Part shown: piece by piece, positions 45,005 through 59,035 of the stretch | Numbering within the stretch: the first letter of the stretch is position 1 | Layout: every line of letters starts with the position of its first letter | From: Cryptomeria japonica | Taxonomy: Eukaryota > Streptophyta > Pinopsida > Cupressales > Cupressaceae | Reading direction: 5' to 3' | Assembly (NCBI RefSeq): GCF_030272615.1 | Contig: NC_081406.1 | Location: 189,377,391-189,441,390, forward strand | Length of the DNA: 64,000 bases | Notes under the pieces: model-generated | What the model was told of the DNA's origin: nothing | Databases searched by the model: none | What the model saw: the letters and a program-made list of their open reading frames with translations, nothing else | Made by a program: the position numbers and the translations under genes

Positions 45005-48000
45005 TGTAATGCCCACCAAAATACCCTAGAGAAATATAGCTAAAAACACACTAATTTAAATTTTTTTTAAACAATACAACACATAACATCACTTAAGCAA
45101 TGTAATGAGCACACAACAATAATTAAGTGTTATGAACATAGAATAATTAACTCAAGCTACTCAAACAATTACACAAGCGAAATACAATAAATCATTACTA
45201 CTAACTCGCTAGGGTATCTTACCGCCATTACTCATTCTACCTACATAAGAAATAAATATTTACTTTCTTCTAGATCAATACCTCATAATCTTAATCATTA
45301 TACACACATAGGTGCATCATAGCAATACCTAACACTCATGATATGCAGCCTACTTAATCTTCCATTTAAATTCTATCTTTCATTGCATAGCTATTTCCCC
45401 TTTTCTTTTAGGTTCATTTTATACACCAATTCCAAATGTTCCTATTACCATTAACCAACCTCTGACTATTAACATCACCATTTAGATACCAAGATTAACC
45501 CTTACATTGCATTAGCACCATTTCCATTTATGATTATCTCCCACATAATCTTAATCATTATACACACATAGGTGCATCATAGCAATACCTAACACTCATG
45601 ATATGCAACCTACTTAATCTTCCATTTAATATGAGATTCTATCTTTCAATGCATAGCTATTTCCCTTTTTCTCTTAGGTTCATTTTATACACCAAGTCCA
45701 AATTTTCCTATTACCATTAACCAACCTTCGACTATTAACATCACCATTCACATACCAAGATTAACCCTTACATTGCATTAGTATCATTTCCATTTATGAT
45801 TATCTTCCACATAATCATTTATGATTCTATGCTCCTAGCATGCTTATTACTTCATCATGATTCCTAAGGTACATAAAGCAATAATCATAGAGTCTTCCTA
45901 AACATTTAACCCATAGCTCATTTAATACACCTAAAATCTCTTACACTATATCAATTAACCAACAATCATCTTATTACAAATTAAGTAACTACACGAATTT
46001 ACCTCAACACAAATTAAGGTACAATATCCTAATTCCATAACAACTAGTAGCATCCACCAAACGGAGATATAATTCTTAAACTATAACACATGACAAATTC
46101 TAATCCTTTCCTAAAAGACCAGCACTCATCTTATCATCTATCCATACACTTACTAGTAATTTCTATTAATAAGATTAGTAATTCATTCATTAAGAACATC
46201 CATACAATATTTTCATAAGGAACATTCAACTACATCCCAAGCATTATAAGATTTTCAATCCTACCATTAGATCACTAACTACGAAGTATGATACTATAAT
46301 TTCCAATTCTTTAATAACCAAACATAAACATGTCCTAAGATATCTTCCAATATTACGCATACTTTTAAATCCTATCAAGGCTTAACATTTCTTCTACTTA
46401 AAGAATTAGTTAAAGACATCATTTCTAGGATATTTCCTTTATCATAACAATCACACCATTTCCTTTTAACATGGATCATCAAGAATACAAAATGCATCAT
46501 TTAATTCCAAACCACAATACCTATCCACATCTCATGCATCCATTTCATTTAATATAAGTGCATTACAATGCAACTCAAGGGTTCATCATTACAATCATAT
46601 ACCTTAACCAAAAGCTATCACTATAACTAGAACAACATAATCATTTCTCATACGCATGATTTCTTTTACAACCATTACATAAGAATTTCATTACATAAAT
46701 CACACCATCATTTACATTCTTGCTGCAATTATTATCCATGAACTATTTGAAGAAGCATCCTCATCCACACAAGAAGAATCCAAAGATAGGAACATCCCAA
46801 TGGTTTAAAAGCACCAACCACCTGACCATTGGAACCAAAGGAAGCAACCCCCATGCTAGGAGATGACACAAGCTCCCAACACACACTCTACACCTAAGCT
46901 AGCATGTATAACCAAGGAGACAAACCACACAAGGACTCTCAAGCAAGAACTCACACAAAACAAACAAGAATAAACTCCTAGAGGCGTAAAACTCATCAGG
47001 ACATAAATGCATCCAATAAGAATAATCATAAATCATAAAGGGGGAACACATGTAGGAGTGGAGTGTCATCACATGCGATCCTCAGAACATAACAACATAA
47101 TAACACAAGGCACTAGCCTGATGAACATGTGCAACCATCTCAACCTATGAGAGACCAAGGGATATTAGCTTATTGTCTTCACAACCTTCTCATACTTATC
47201 CTAAAACATCCTCCCTAGGACTAAGTCATGAGGCTCAAAATTATTCATTATCTTATTTAAATGATTTATATTTACCCATCCCAATTAATTCATTATCAAT
47301 GTTATCACTTGTTTACGAATCATGGAAAACTCCAATATGCCCTATTGGTCTAGACTTCATGCATCCTACAAGGAACCTCATGCCAGCCTATCTCTCGTGA
47401 CTCCGATCATCACAAGGAAGCCCACTCCTCCTAATATGGCCCAAAAATAAATCACAAGAGGCTCTAAAATAAAATACAAATCTGCAACATAATTGTCATA
47501 TGCATCGAATGGCTTACTCCCCAAAACAAGGATATTCAAGTAGCCAAAAACACAATGAACCTCTTAGCAATACCACATCAAAAGCTATAATTAACCATCA
47601 ATGAAAACCATCATAAATATGATAAAATCCTTTTAATTCAAATCTAATTTAAATTTGAGACAAAGCTGAAAACAAAACAACAACCAAACTCATATTCATA
47701 AAGCCTTATGACAAGGAAACTTGACACACAGTCAAAACTACAACAACATAAAAAAAATGAGACTCTTGGTCCAACAATAAACATAGGCATATCAAGCCAT
47801 AAAATTTGATGTCATTATTGAAAGTAAAACCACAAGAAGGCCAACTCACTTGCTGCCCCAAAACAACAACGCTTCCACCTCACTAACCATAGCACATCAA
47901 TATGGATGAAAGCACAATTCTTTCCCCAATAACATAGGAAGGTAAATATGCTTGAAACCAACAAAATACATCAAATAAAATCATATATAAAACTAGAAAA

Positions 48001-49713
48001 CTCACCAGCACCCTCAACAATGCCTCTGGTACAATAATTAATCCAGAAAGTACCACACAAGCATGCGACTAGCAAATTAACCTACAGGAAAAACTACAGG
48101 AAAAAAAAAACATAGGAAACCATTTCTCATATTCTAACTTGATTTCTCAATAAATAAGAAGAATAAAATAATCCCTTCCAAGTTTGATTTCTGAAAATAA
48201 GAATCAATGTAATTTTTTTTTCTAAATCCCCAAACAATCTTTCAAACACCTTGCAGACAATCTTTAAAAAAAAACAATGCGAAGTGCCGGTAAAACCACC
48301 AACCTGGAAAATGTAGAAATTGGAAGAAAATCTGATGTAGAAAAAAAACAATCCAAACCTTTAAACCAATTCAAATCCAACCACCAGAAAATCTCCAAAT
48401 CAATCTCAGAAATACATTCACCAAAGATGCCAACCCCCATGAATGCACATGAAGGCCTATTTATCAAAAATAAAAAAAATAAAACAAAACAAAGCAAAAC
48501 CATCCTCCAATCAAAATATTCTAAAACTATTATATTCCATACCTACCTTCCCGAAGTTCAAGAAAATAAAATATATTTTCTACCTACCATAAACTTCCAG
48601 CCAATGAAATCCAAGGGTAGGTAAAATAAATTAAACCATTGACCTCAGGTGAAAATGACTTTTAAATAAAAGAATACAAATTACCCCCTTTTAATTACTT
48701 AATGGGCAAAATAATATTACTCAATAAATAAAATTCACTTCAACATTAAATAAATAATTTCCCACCATAGACATTTATAATTAAATATTAATAATAATAG
48801 GAAATCAATAAATAAAATTACATAAATAAAACTCCAATAAATAATAAATCAATTGAATCCAATAAATAAAAGATAATAAATTAAATATCAAATACTCAAC
48901 ATTAAATTAAATAGATCAAATAATAAATAAATCTTTATTAAATAAATAAATAAAAGATCAAATGAATTAGATTAAATACATTATTCACTTAAATAAATTC
49001 CTTATAAGGAGAAATCCAATTACACAATGAGAAATCCATACCTCAAAACTCACACAAAAGAAGCTAGAGGGATTTGATCTCTAGACCTTCAACTCATGAC
49101 AAAGAGACTTAACCAATGCACCACAACACTTACTTGACCAACAAAAAGGAAAATCAGAATAACATAAGACATCAACAAATCAGCTAACATCAAGATAACT
49201 TGACAAGGTGAACATTTTAGACCTAGAGTACATGAGGGGAACTTGTGCCAACTCCAAACCATATGCCATTGGGATTTAAAGACATGCTCAAACCTATGGA
49301 GCCAGGTGGAGTCAGTGTCTGGTACCTGCAAATCCTACATCCACAAAGCAATGAGATGACATATGCATATATATTATAACAAACAAGGGTTAGAGAATCA
49401 CAACAACACATCCCGCTCACAATGAGTGATGTGGCATTGTCTCTATCTCGAAGACAGTTAGGCAACAATCATGATTATAGTAAGGCATGTACAATTCATC
49501 AACACTTATGCTCATCAAATCACATGATCAATATAATCTTTCGATAATCAATCACATAATAAGTATATAGTGACTAATAAATCACACGACTAATAATGAT
49601 AGTATCAACGCCATATAAATCATCTGAAATAGCCTATGCCCAATAATGTCTATCACGCATGAATTAAAAGTCAACTCTAGTCAAAATAAGTCAGGCCAAG
49701 GGTGGACACTACA
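45005..49713 (-). repeat. E13 3' LTR
   Basis: 4709 bp, plus-strand edges TGTAATGCCC and GGACACTACA. It is AT-rich, with no gene. It contains a private 260-bp tandem duplication (45284-45543 and 45544-45803) absent from the 5' LTR. Confidence 0.85.
45284..45809. repeat. 260-bp tandem duplication inside the E13 3' LTR
   Basis: CATAATCTTAATCATTATAC begins at 45284 and again at 45544, and the following ~260 bp run in parallel, with scattered differences. The 5' LTR has this stretch only once (from about 53157). The duplication therefore arose after insertion or marks template switching. Confidence 0.8.
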
Positions 49714-49727
49714 TCCTCCCCGCCTTA
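49714..49727 (-). other. E13 polypurine tract
   Basis: Read on the minus strand, TAAGGCGGGGAGGA directly precedes the 3' LTR start TGTAGTGTCC. Confidence 0.75.
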
Positions 49728-52700
49728 GACTCGACTTACTCCTGGAAGTTGTAAGAGTTAGGGTGACAACTAGTACACATAAATCAAAAAATTTCTTTTA
49801 ACATAAACATATTATAATATTTTATAACTCCAGGAAAGATAATGACAACTAAATTTCCTCCTTATGCTTCAATTTTTTGAAATAAACACATTACACAAGA
49901 GGTAAATGAAGCACCAATTGCTATTAATTATGATATGTACACTAAATTGTTAAAATATTTACAAGGGAACTTCATTTTTACCACACTTGCAATACAAAAC
50001 TGTAACTTTAGTCACTGAGTTAAGTATCAATAAGAAGAAATCACTATATTTCACACCAATATTCATAGTAATACTCCTTCAACATCTAGTTGCATGCAAA
50101 TAGAGAGAGAGATATATTTATTTACACAATATCTTACACTTCTGCACCTATTATATTATTAAACAAATCATATCATAAGCCTAAATGAGGGAAAATTTCT
50201 CAAAATAAGCTTCCTCAAGTTAAATATGTTCTAGACATCACATGATAATCAAGCATATATAACCTATTTATTTTAAAGAACAAATTTCATGGCATTCAAA
50301 TATCCTAATTTCCACCATGCTTACTTTGCGCTATACTTTATACAAATATTATCTGCAATCCTTATCCAATCGAATCATTCAAAGGGCATTCTTAATCCAT
50401 TATGTGTACACAAAGATTTTGAAGGCAAGAAATCAGCAATTTCTTTTATTTAACTATTCCATAAGTTTCAGACTTCACAATTCCAAGACACTTCTGTCTA
50501 CTATAAACTTTAGAAAGTTACCAATAAACTTCATCTTATTAACACTTTTCATTTACTTAGCTAATAACAACATTATCTAATTGTTTTCTTAGTCTAGTAC
50601 ACTTTTTTGCGATGTCCTCCCTCTCACACACTATCAGAGGTTCAAAATGAACATGATAGAGACAACACTGGCTCAAGATTTGGGCCCACAATACATCGGC
50701 ACTCAAAATGACCACCATAGACAACAAAAGAGGAGGTCAAAGGAAATATCCTCAAATCAATTCATTAAATTAAAAGAGAAGAAAATTTGCCAACAAAATC
50801 AATTAAGAAATTTAAGTGTGACAAGTGCCACCACAAAGGGAAAAATAAAAGAAAGAAGAACTCAGTGGTCATCCAAAAGTAAAGAAATCTAAAAAATACA
50901 CATTAATCCTAACAACACATCACATAAATCATAAATTAACTCAAGGCAAAATAAATGATTCATCCAACCCATATCATGAGGTGACCAACATTAGTCACAC
51001 CAAAGGGAGTAACCGCTACACAACATCCAAGGGTGAAATACCTTGAATGTGTTAGAGAGTGCATGTCATATTTTAAGACTTTTATTTTAATCCGTATGTC
51101 TGTATTCTTTTCATTATTTTTTATGCAATTCAATATTTTTGAAAATCTAGGCAATTATCCTTTATGAAAGTTGACATAGGTAGGAAGAGATAAAGCAACT
51201 ACGCACTCACACATGCACAAGAAATATACTCATACCATGACTAATGTTCAAGATATCTTATCTATACCATGATCATATTCACCAAGTTATAACAAAAACA
51301 AAGGTTAGAGCTTCGATTAATCACTTGATAGTAGACTATAACTTGCATCATTTCCATTAATGCACAGCTAATAACCTATATAAGATTAGAAAGTCCTTCA
51401 TAAGGCATTTAAGCAATTTAGTCAATCGTATTTTTAAACAAGCAAATAGGTCTCATTACAAAAGCCAAAGTTTAATATCAATTTTTACTCTTACCAATAA
51501 TAATATTATGACATACTTCTAGTTATCTAAGTTAAGAATATCTCAGTCCTACTTCCAAAACTTAGTTTTCTTTTCATCTAATGCCACTTAAATTCCAAGA
51601 ATACACACATCATTCTATTGAAACTCACTTTCTATTATTACTTGATTACTATCATTCATAGACTATGTATTTTTTGATATTTTAAGACAAATCGACATTT
51701 AGAATCCCAACACAATTTTCATATGGTGAATTATCATTTTATCTTCTTAGAATTCTCTAAGGAAGCACTTCTTAAAATTCAATAAAGCAATGATATAGTA
51801 AACTTTCTTAATTTATCCATCTAGTTAAGAGAAATATTTATTCAATACCACACAATTCCTACACAAAGCTAAAACTTTTATCTTGCCAAACCAAATAAAG
51901 ACACAATGGTATCATTTTGATTTCTACATATGCAATGCACCAATCCTTGCTTCAATAAACATATATATCTCCCTTTAGTTTCTAGATACATTTCCTATTT
52001 GAATGATGGAATATTATATTTAATCAATTCTTCCCTTAAAGAACAAGGATCATGAATGCAATATCTAAATTTCAGTCACCAATGCAAATTAATTTCATCT
52101 AATCTTCCCTTTATCGTATACGAGTCATATTCATCAATCATTATCCAATCCTTCTGATTAATATCAATAACCCCCAAGTATTTGAATCTTTTACCCCAAA
52201 GAGAGAATAGGAAGAAATGGATATTGCCACACAAATCAATACACACAAATTTATGCAAACTCAGTTTGAATTTCCTAGTCAGGCCAAATATAGCTACCAC
52301 TTTTAAAGGTATGCAATTTCAACTTCCATAAGATCTCCTACCAATATACATGCAACTAGCAATCCCAAATCCTTTGATAGCTATGATTTCCTCAATCAAT
52401 CTTTTATTACATACTAAGTCACACACACACCAAAATAACCAATAGTTCTATGGGGTAATCATTACATTACCAACTAACTTCCTTACATTTCACATAGGAG
52501 ATTAGAATAAGGAAAAAGGGTATTATTAAGTTACTTTTATTAAGCACCACATACAATTTCTTCGATTTTCACATCATGATCTATACTAAATTATTCCTAA
52601 ATGCATAATACAAACATTTCATCCTTTTATTCATAGGAAGATCAACAAAACAGTCTAATTTTATGAACATAGCATTAGATAAGAGGATACACACATTCTT

Positions 52701-52860
52701 TTCTCAATCTACCACAAAATTAATTATGTATGAGGAAAACAACCCTAATCATCCAAGTAAGCACTAGAAATTTACAGAGCAAGTAAGAACATTTACACAC
52801 TTCTCTTATTCATAAGACTAATAGAAACATCCTTAACCAGAGATCCCAGCATTGCAACAT
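49728..52860 (-). other. E13 internal region, non-coding
   Basis: About 3.1 kb of AT-rich sequence. The frames present are short and without domains. One plus-strand stretch near 50800-50870 reads KFKCDKCHHKGKNKRKKN, similar to the start of a CCHC knuckle, but it is on the strand opposite to the element and lacks the last Cys. I see nothing else of note. Confidence 0.6.
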
Positions 52861-52875
52861 GGGCTCTGATACCAA
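52861..52875 (-). other. E13 primer-binding site (initiator Met tRNA)
   Basis: Read on the minus strand, TTGGTATCAGAGCCC follows the 5' LTR after one base. The match is longer than in E4 and E10. Confidence 0.88.
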
Positions 52876-55800
52876 ATGTAATACCCACCAAAATACCCTA
52901 GAGAAATATAGCTAAAAACACACTATTTTTTTTTATTTTTAAAATAATACAACACATAACATGACTTAAGCAATGCAGCGAGCACACAACAACATTTAAG
53001 TGTTATGAACATAGAATAACTCACTCAAGCTACTCAAACGATTACAAAAAATGAAATACAGTAAATCATTACTACTAACTCCCTAGGGTATCTTAATGCC
53101 ATTACTTATTCTACCTACATAAGAAATAAACATTTACTTTCTTCTAGATCAATACCTCATAATCTTAATCATTATACACACATAGGTGCATCACAACAAT
53201 ACCTAACACTCATAATATGCAACCTACTTAATCTTCCATTTAATATGAGATTCTATCTTTCAATGCATAGCTATTTCCCTTTTTCTCTTAGGTTCATTTT
53301 ATACACCAAGTCCAAATGTTCCCATTACCATTAACCAACCTTCAACTATTAACATCACCATTGACATACCAAGATTAACCCCTACATTGCATTAGTACCA
53401 TTTCCATTTACGATTATCTTCCACATAATCATTTATGATTCTACGCTCCTAGCATGCTTATTATTTCACCATGATTCCTAAGGTACATAAAGCAATAATC
53501 ACATATTCTTCCTAAACATTTAACCCATAGCTCATTTAATACTCCTAAATTCTCTTACAGTATATCAATTAACCAACAATCATCTTATTACAAATGAAGT
53601 AACTATACGAATTCATCTCAACACAAATTAAGGTACAATATCCCAATTCCATAACAACTAATAGCAACCACCAAATGGAGATATAATTCTTAAACTATAA
53701 CACATGATACATTCTAATCCTTTCCTAAAAGACAAGAACTCATGTTACTGTCTATCCATACACTTACTAGTAATTTTCATTAATAAGATTAGTAATTCAT
53801 TCATTAAGAACATCCATACAATATTTTCATAAGGAACATTCAACTACATCCCAAGCATTATAAGATTTTCAATCCTACCATTAGATCACTAACTACGAAG
53901 TATGATACTATAATTTCCAATTCTTTAATAACCAAATATAAACATGTCCTAAGATATCTTCCAATATTACTCATACTCTTACATCCTATCAAGGCTTAAC
54001 ATTTCTTCTACTTAAAGAATTAGTTAAAGACATCATTTCTAGGATATTTCCATTATCATAACAGTCACACCATTTCCTTTTAACATGGATCATCAAGAAT
54101 ACAAAATGCATCATTTAATTCCAAACCACAATACCTATCCACATCTCATGCATCCATTTCATTTAATATAAGTGCATTACAATGCAACTCAAGGGTTCAT
54201 CATTACAATCATATACCATAACCAAAAGCTATCACTATAACTAGAACAACATAATCATTTCTCATACGCATGATTTCTTTTACAACCATTACATAAGAAT
54301 TTCACTACATAAATCACACCATCATTTACATTCTTGCTGCAATTATTATCCATGAACTATTTGAAGAAGCATCCTCATCCATGCAAGAAGAATCCAAAGA
54401 TAGTAACATCCCAATGGTTTAAAAGCACCAACCAGCCAACCATGTGGAACTAAAGGAACCACCCCCATGATAGAAGATGACACAAGGTCCCGACACACAC
54501 TCTAGACCTAAGCTAGCACCTATAACCAAGGAGACAAACCACATAAGGACTCTTAAGAAATAACTCACATGAAACAAACAAGAATGAACTCCCAGATGCG
54601 TAAAACTCATCAGGACATAAATGCATCCAATAAGCATAATCATAAATCATAAAGGGAGAACACATGTAGGAATAGAGCATCATCACATGCCATCCTCATA
54701 AAATAATAAGATAATAACACAAGGCACTAGCTTGATGGACATGTGGAGCCATCTCAACCTATGAGAGACCAAGGGATATTAGCTTACTGTCTTCACGACC
54801 TTCTCATGCTTATCCTAAAACATCCTCCCTAGGACTAAGCCACGAGGCTCAAAACTATTCATTATCTTGTTTAAATGAGTTATATTTACCCATCCCAATT
54901 AATTAATTATCAATGTTATCACTTGTTTACAAATCATGGAAAACTCCAATGTGCCCTAGTGGTCTAGACTTCATGCATCCTTACAAGGAACCTCATGCCA
55001 ACCTATCTTTCGTGACCCCGGTCATCACAAGGAAGCCCACTCCTCCTAACATAGACCAACAATAAATCTCAAGAGGCTCTAAAACAAAATACAAATATGC
55101 AACATAACACTCATATGCATCCAATGGTTTACTCCCCAAAACAAGGATATTGAAGTAGCCAAAAACACAATGAACCTCTTGGCAATACCACATCAAAAGA
55201 TATAATTAACCATCAATGAAAAGCATCATAAATATCATAAAATCCTTTTAATTCAAATATGAGTTAAATCTGAGACAAAACTGAAAACAAAACAACAACC
55301 AAACTCATATTCAGAAAGCCTTATGACAAGGAAACTTGACACACTATCAAAATACAACAACATAAAAAAATGAGCCTCTTGGCCAACAATAAACATAGGC
55401 ATATCAAGCCATAAAATTTTCTATCATTAATGAAAGTAAAACCACAGCGAGGCCAACTCACTTGCTGCCCCAAAAAAACAACACTTCCAACTCACCAACC
55501 ATAGCACATCAATATGGATGAAAGCACACAATTCTTTCTCCAATAACATAGGAAGGTAAATTTGCTTGAAACTGACAAAATACATCAAATAAAATCAAAT
55601 ATAAAACTAGAAAAATCACCAACACCCTCAACAATGCCCCTGGTACAAGAATCAATCTAGAAAGTACCACACAATCATGAAACTAGCAAATTGACCTACA
55701 GGAAAAAAAAAAAAAACAGGAAACCATTTCTCACATTCTAACTTGATTTCTCAAAAAACAAGAAGAATAAAATAATCCCTATTTGATTTCTGAAAATAAG

Positions 55801-55899
55801 AATGAATTTAAAATTCTTTTCTAAATCCCCAAACAATCTTTTAGACACCTTGCAGACAATCTTTTAAAAAAAATAATGTGAAGTGCCGGTAAAACCACC

Positions 55900-57532
55900 T
55901 GTACGTTAGGAAATAGGAAATCATCACAAACAAGATAAACATACTAATCATTAGCTCAATCATGAAAGCATAATTGCAATGATCTATCCTAAACAACACT
56001 CAATAGAGACATGAAATAAAAGCATTCAAAACTAGAAATTAAGCAAACCATAGGTATGATTTGAATGCTCCTTCATGCGGCTCCATTGTCCTTCTTTCTT
56101 CTCCAAATGGTTTTGTTGTAGATCTCACCTTCAAGTGCATACACCTAATTGAGAAAGCAAGATTGACATTGACACAAGAATACTAGAAGCATGATTTGAC
56201 AAAGTGATTAGAAATTCAATAGTCTAATTAGGGGATTCAAAAATGCGATCAATTGGGGATCTTGATTGAAGAAATTCATCCAATTTATAGAGAAATTGGA
56301 GAAAAAGATCAAATTAGCATGATAGTGATTCGAATGGAAATTCAAATCAAGAATAGCAAAATTATGACATGTGTATGACAAATTATGCACTTTCTATGCA
56401 AAATTTGTTGATTGATTATTTATGACAAATTATGACAACTTCTATGTCAAAATTGATTGATTGTCAATTATGACAAATTTATGACAAATTTATGACAAAT
56501 TTATGACAAATTGACATGTCATTTCCATGAATTTAGGAGAGAAATAGAAGGAAATTGAAATTAGGAATTAGAAAATTAAGAAATTAGAAAATGAGGAATT
56601 AGAAATTGATGGAAATTAGAAATTAGGTAAATTAATTAATAATTTGTCATTTATTAATTAATTCACAAAGAGGAATAATTAGCCAATTAAATGAACATTT
56701 AATTGCAATGAGAAGACTTAGGATAAATAAATAATTTATTAATCCTAAAGGGAGAAATGACAAACAAGGTTAAATGATTAAATCATAAAACCTTAGGAGA
56801 TGAATTAGCAATGTGAGAATGACAATTAGGTCTTGACAAAGGATAATTGATATCGATCATGATTTGATTTTGGATTGATAAATGACCAATGTGATAAATG
56901 ATTTGATTGAGAAAATGCGCCAATTGACGAGGAACAATGACAAATTGATCCAAATTGACATAATTGAGAAGGACGAACAACGATCGATGACAAATCAATC
57001 GCAAAATGACAAGATCGAACAAGAGGACAAGAATCGATGACAAAAATAGATTGCAAAATGACAATATTGAAAATGACCATGATCAATGACGAATTGATCG
57101 CAAAATGACAAGATCGAATATGACAACGATCGATGACAAATCGATCGTTAAAACGACAAGATTGAAGGATTGATGATAAATCGACAAGATTGATAAGAGG
57201 ACAATGATCGATGACAAATCGATCGCAAGATTGACGGGAGGACAAAACCCTAAATTAGGATTGACGATGTCCAAAATGATGACAAATGAGTACACACATT
57301 GATGCGACAGGATAAAATTGATCAAAATCATGATTGGATAGTATTGTCGACAAGACCAAATTCGAGAGCGAGATAAATGAAGAATGTAGAAGAATGACTC
57401 GATGCTCACAAATGATAAAAACCAAGTACGAATCATAGGAGAAATGTTAATGCGACGCACAACCTAAAATGAGGCAATGCGTAAATGTTAAAGTATGACT
57501 TTGCAAGCGTTGACCATTTTTATGTGTCTATA
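55900..57532 (-). mobile_element. Solo LTR (E14) in the E13 5' LTR
   Basis: 1633 bp that is absent from the 3' LTR of E13 at the corresponding site (near 48294). It is flanked by CCACC at 55895-55899 and 57533-57537, an exact 5-bp target duplication. The minus-strand sense starts TATAGACACATAAAAATGG (TG changed to TA) and ends CTAACGTACA. It contains a degenerate tandem array at about 56930-57240. No internal domain is present. Confidence 0.8.
56930..57240. repeat. Degenerate tandem repeats with GATCGATGACAAAT core
   Basis: The phrase GATCGATGACAAATCGATCG, with small changes, recurs about six times, separated by CAAAATGACAAGATCGAA-type linkers. Spacing is irregular, at roughly 40-70 bp. The core CGATGACAAATCG is partly self-complementary (CGAT...ATCG). 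Confidence 0.7.
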
Positions 57533-59035
57533 CCACCAACCTGGAAAATGCATAAATTGGAAGAAAATCTGACGTAGAATCGAAAAAAATAATCCAAGCC
57601 TTATTCGAATCCAACCACCAACAATCTCGAAATCAATCTCAGAAATTCATTCACCAAAGATGCCAACCCCCGTGAATGCAAGGAAGGCCTATTTATGAAA
57701 AATAATAAAAAACAAAACAAAACCAAGCAAAACCATCCTCCAATCAAAATATTCTAAAAATATTATATTCCATACCTACCTTCCCAAAGTTCAAGAAAAT
57801 AAAATATATTTTCTACCTATCATAAACTTCCAACCAATCAAATCCAAGGGTAGGTAAAATAAATTTTACAATTGACCTAGGGTTAAAATGACTTTTAAAT
57901 AAAAGAATACAAATTACCCCCTTTAGTTACTTAATGGGTAAAATAATATTACTCAATAAATAAAATTCACTTTAACATTAAATAAATAATTTCCCACCAT
58001 AGACATTTATAAATAAATATTAATAATAATAGGAAATCAATAAATAAAATTAAATAAATAAAAGCTAATAAATTAAATATCAAATACTCAAAATTAAATT
58101 AAATAGATCAATAAATCTTTATTAAATAAATAAATAAATAAAAGATCAAGCCAATTAGATTAAATACATTATTCACTTAAATAAATTCCTTATAAGGAGA
58201 AATCCAATTACACAGTGAGAAATCCATACCTCAAAACTCACACAAAAGAAGCTAGAGGGATTTGATCTCCAAACCTCCAACTCATGGCGAAGAGACTTAA
58301 CCAATACACCAAAACAATTACTTGACCAACAGAAAGGAAAATCAAAATAACATAAGACATCAACAAATCAGCTAACATCAAGATAACCTGACAAGGTGAA
58401 CATCTTAGACCTAGAGTACGTGAGGGGAACTTGTGCCAACTATGAACCACATGCCATTGGGATTTAAAGACACGCTCAGACCTATGGAGCCAGGTGGAGT
58501 CGGTGTCTGGTACCTGCAAATCCTGCATCCACAAAGCAACGAGACGACATATGCATATATATTATAATAGACAAGGGTTAGAGAATCACAATGACACATC
58601 CTGTTGTAATTGAGTGATGTGGCATTGTCTCTATCCTGAAGACAGTCAGGCAACAATCAAACACACCATACGATCAACTTATCATAGATAATCATTAAAA
58701 ATGGTTAGTACATAAAAACATCATCAAGTACATGATTAGTATAATTCATGATTATAGTAAGGCATGCAAAATTCATCAACACTTATACTCATCAAATCAC
58801 ATGATCAATATAATCTTTCGATAATCAGTCACATAATAAGTATATAGTGACTAATAAATCATACGATCAATAATGATAGTATCAACGTCATATAAATCAT
58901 CCGAAATAGCCTATGCCCAATAATATCTATCATGCATGAAATAAAAGTCAACTCTAGTCAAAACAAGTCAAGTCAAGGGTGGACAGTACATTATCATAAG
59001 TTGGGGCCATTGAAATTAATTAATTAGAATCTACA

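Larger units (their letters stand above)
45005..58990 (-). mobile_element. LARD-like LTR element (E13): ~4.5 kb LTRs, ~3.2 kb non-coding interior
   Basis: The LTRs are 45005-49713 (3') and 52877-58990 (5', including the solo LTR E14). The flanks GTATC (45000-45004) and TTATC (58991-58995) are a 5-bp target duplication with one change. The primer-binding site is at 52861-52875 and the polypurine tract at 49714-49727. The 3163-bp interior has no gag or pol domain on either strand. Long LTRs with a non-coding interior define large retrotransposon derivatives (LARDs), described in cereals. It must use the proteins of another element. Confidence 0.82.
52877..58990 (-). repeat. E13 5' LTR, carrying solo LTR E14
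   Basis: 6114 bp in total, about 4476 bp without E14 and its duplicated site. The plus-strand edges are TGTAATACCC and GGACAGTACA. It runs parallel to 45005-49713 over the full length, apart from E14 and the single-copy state of the 260-bp unit. Confidence 0.85.

Noticed and set aside
50317-50892. Two short plus-strand frames as possible LARD genes
   Set aside because: They lie opposite to the element strand, are AT-driven and lack any complete domain.
56783-57460. Overlapping minus-strand frames up to 139 codons
   Set aside because: They are created by the GATCGATGACAAAT repeats in the solo LTR; different frames show the same repeated words.
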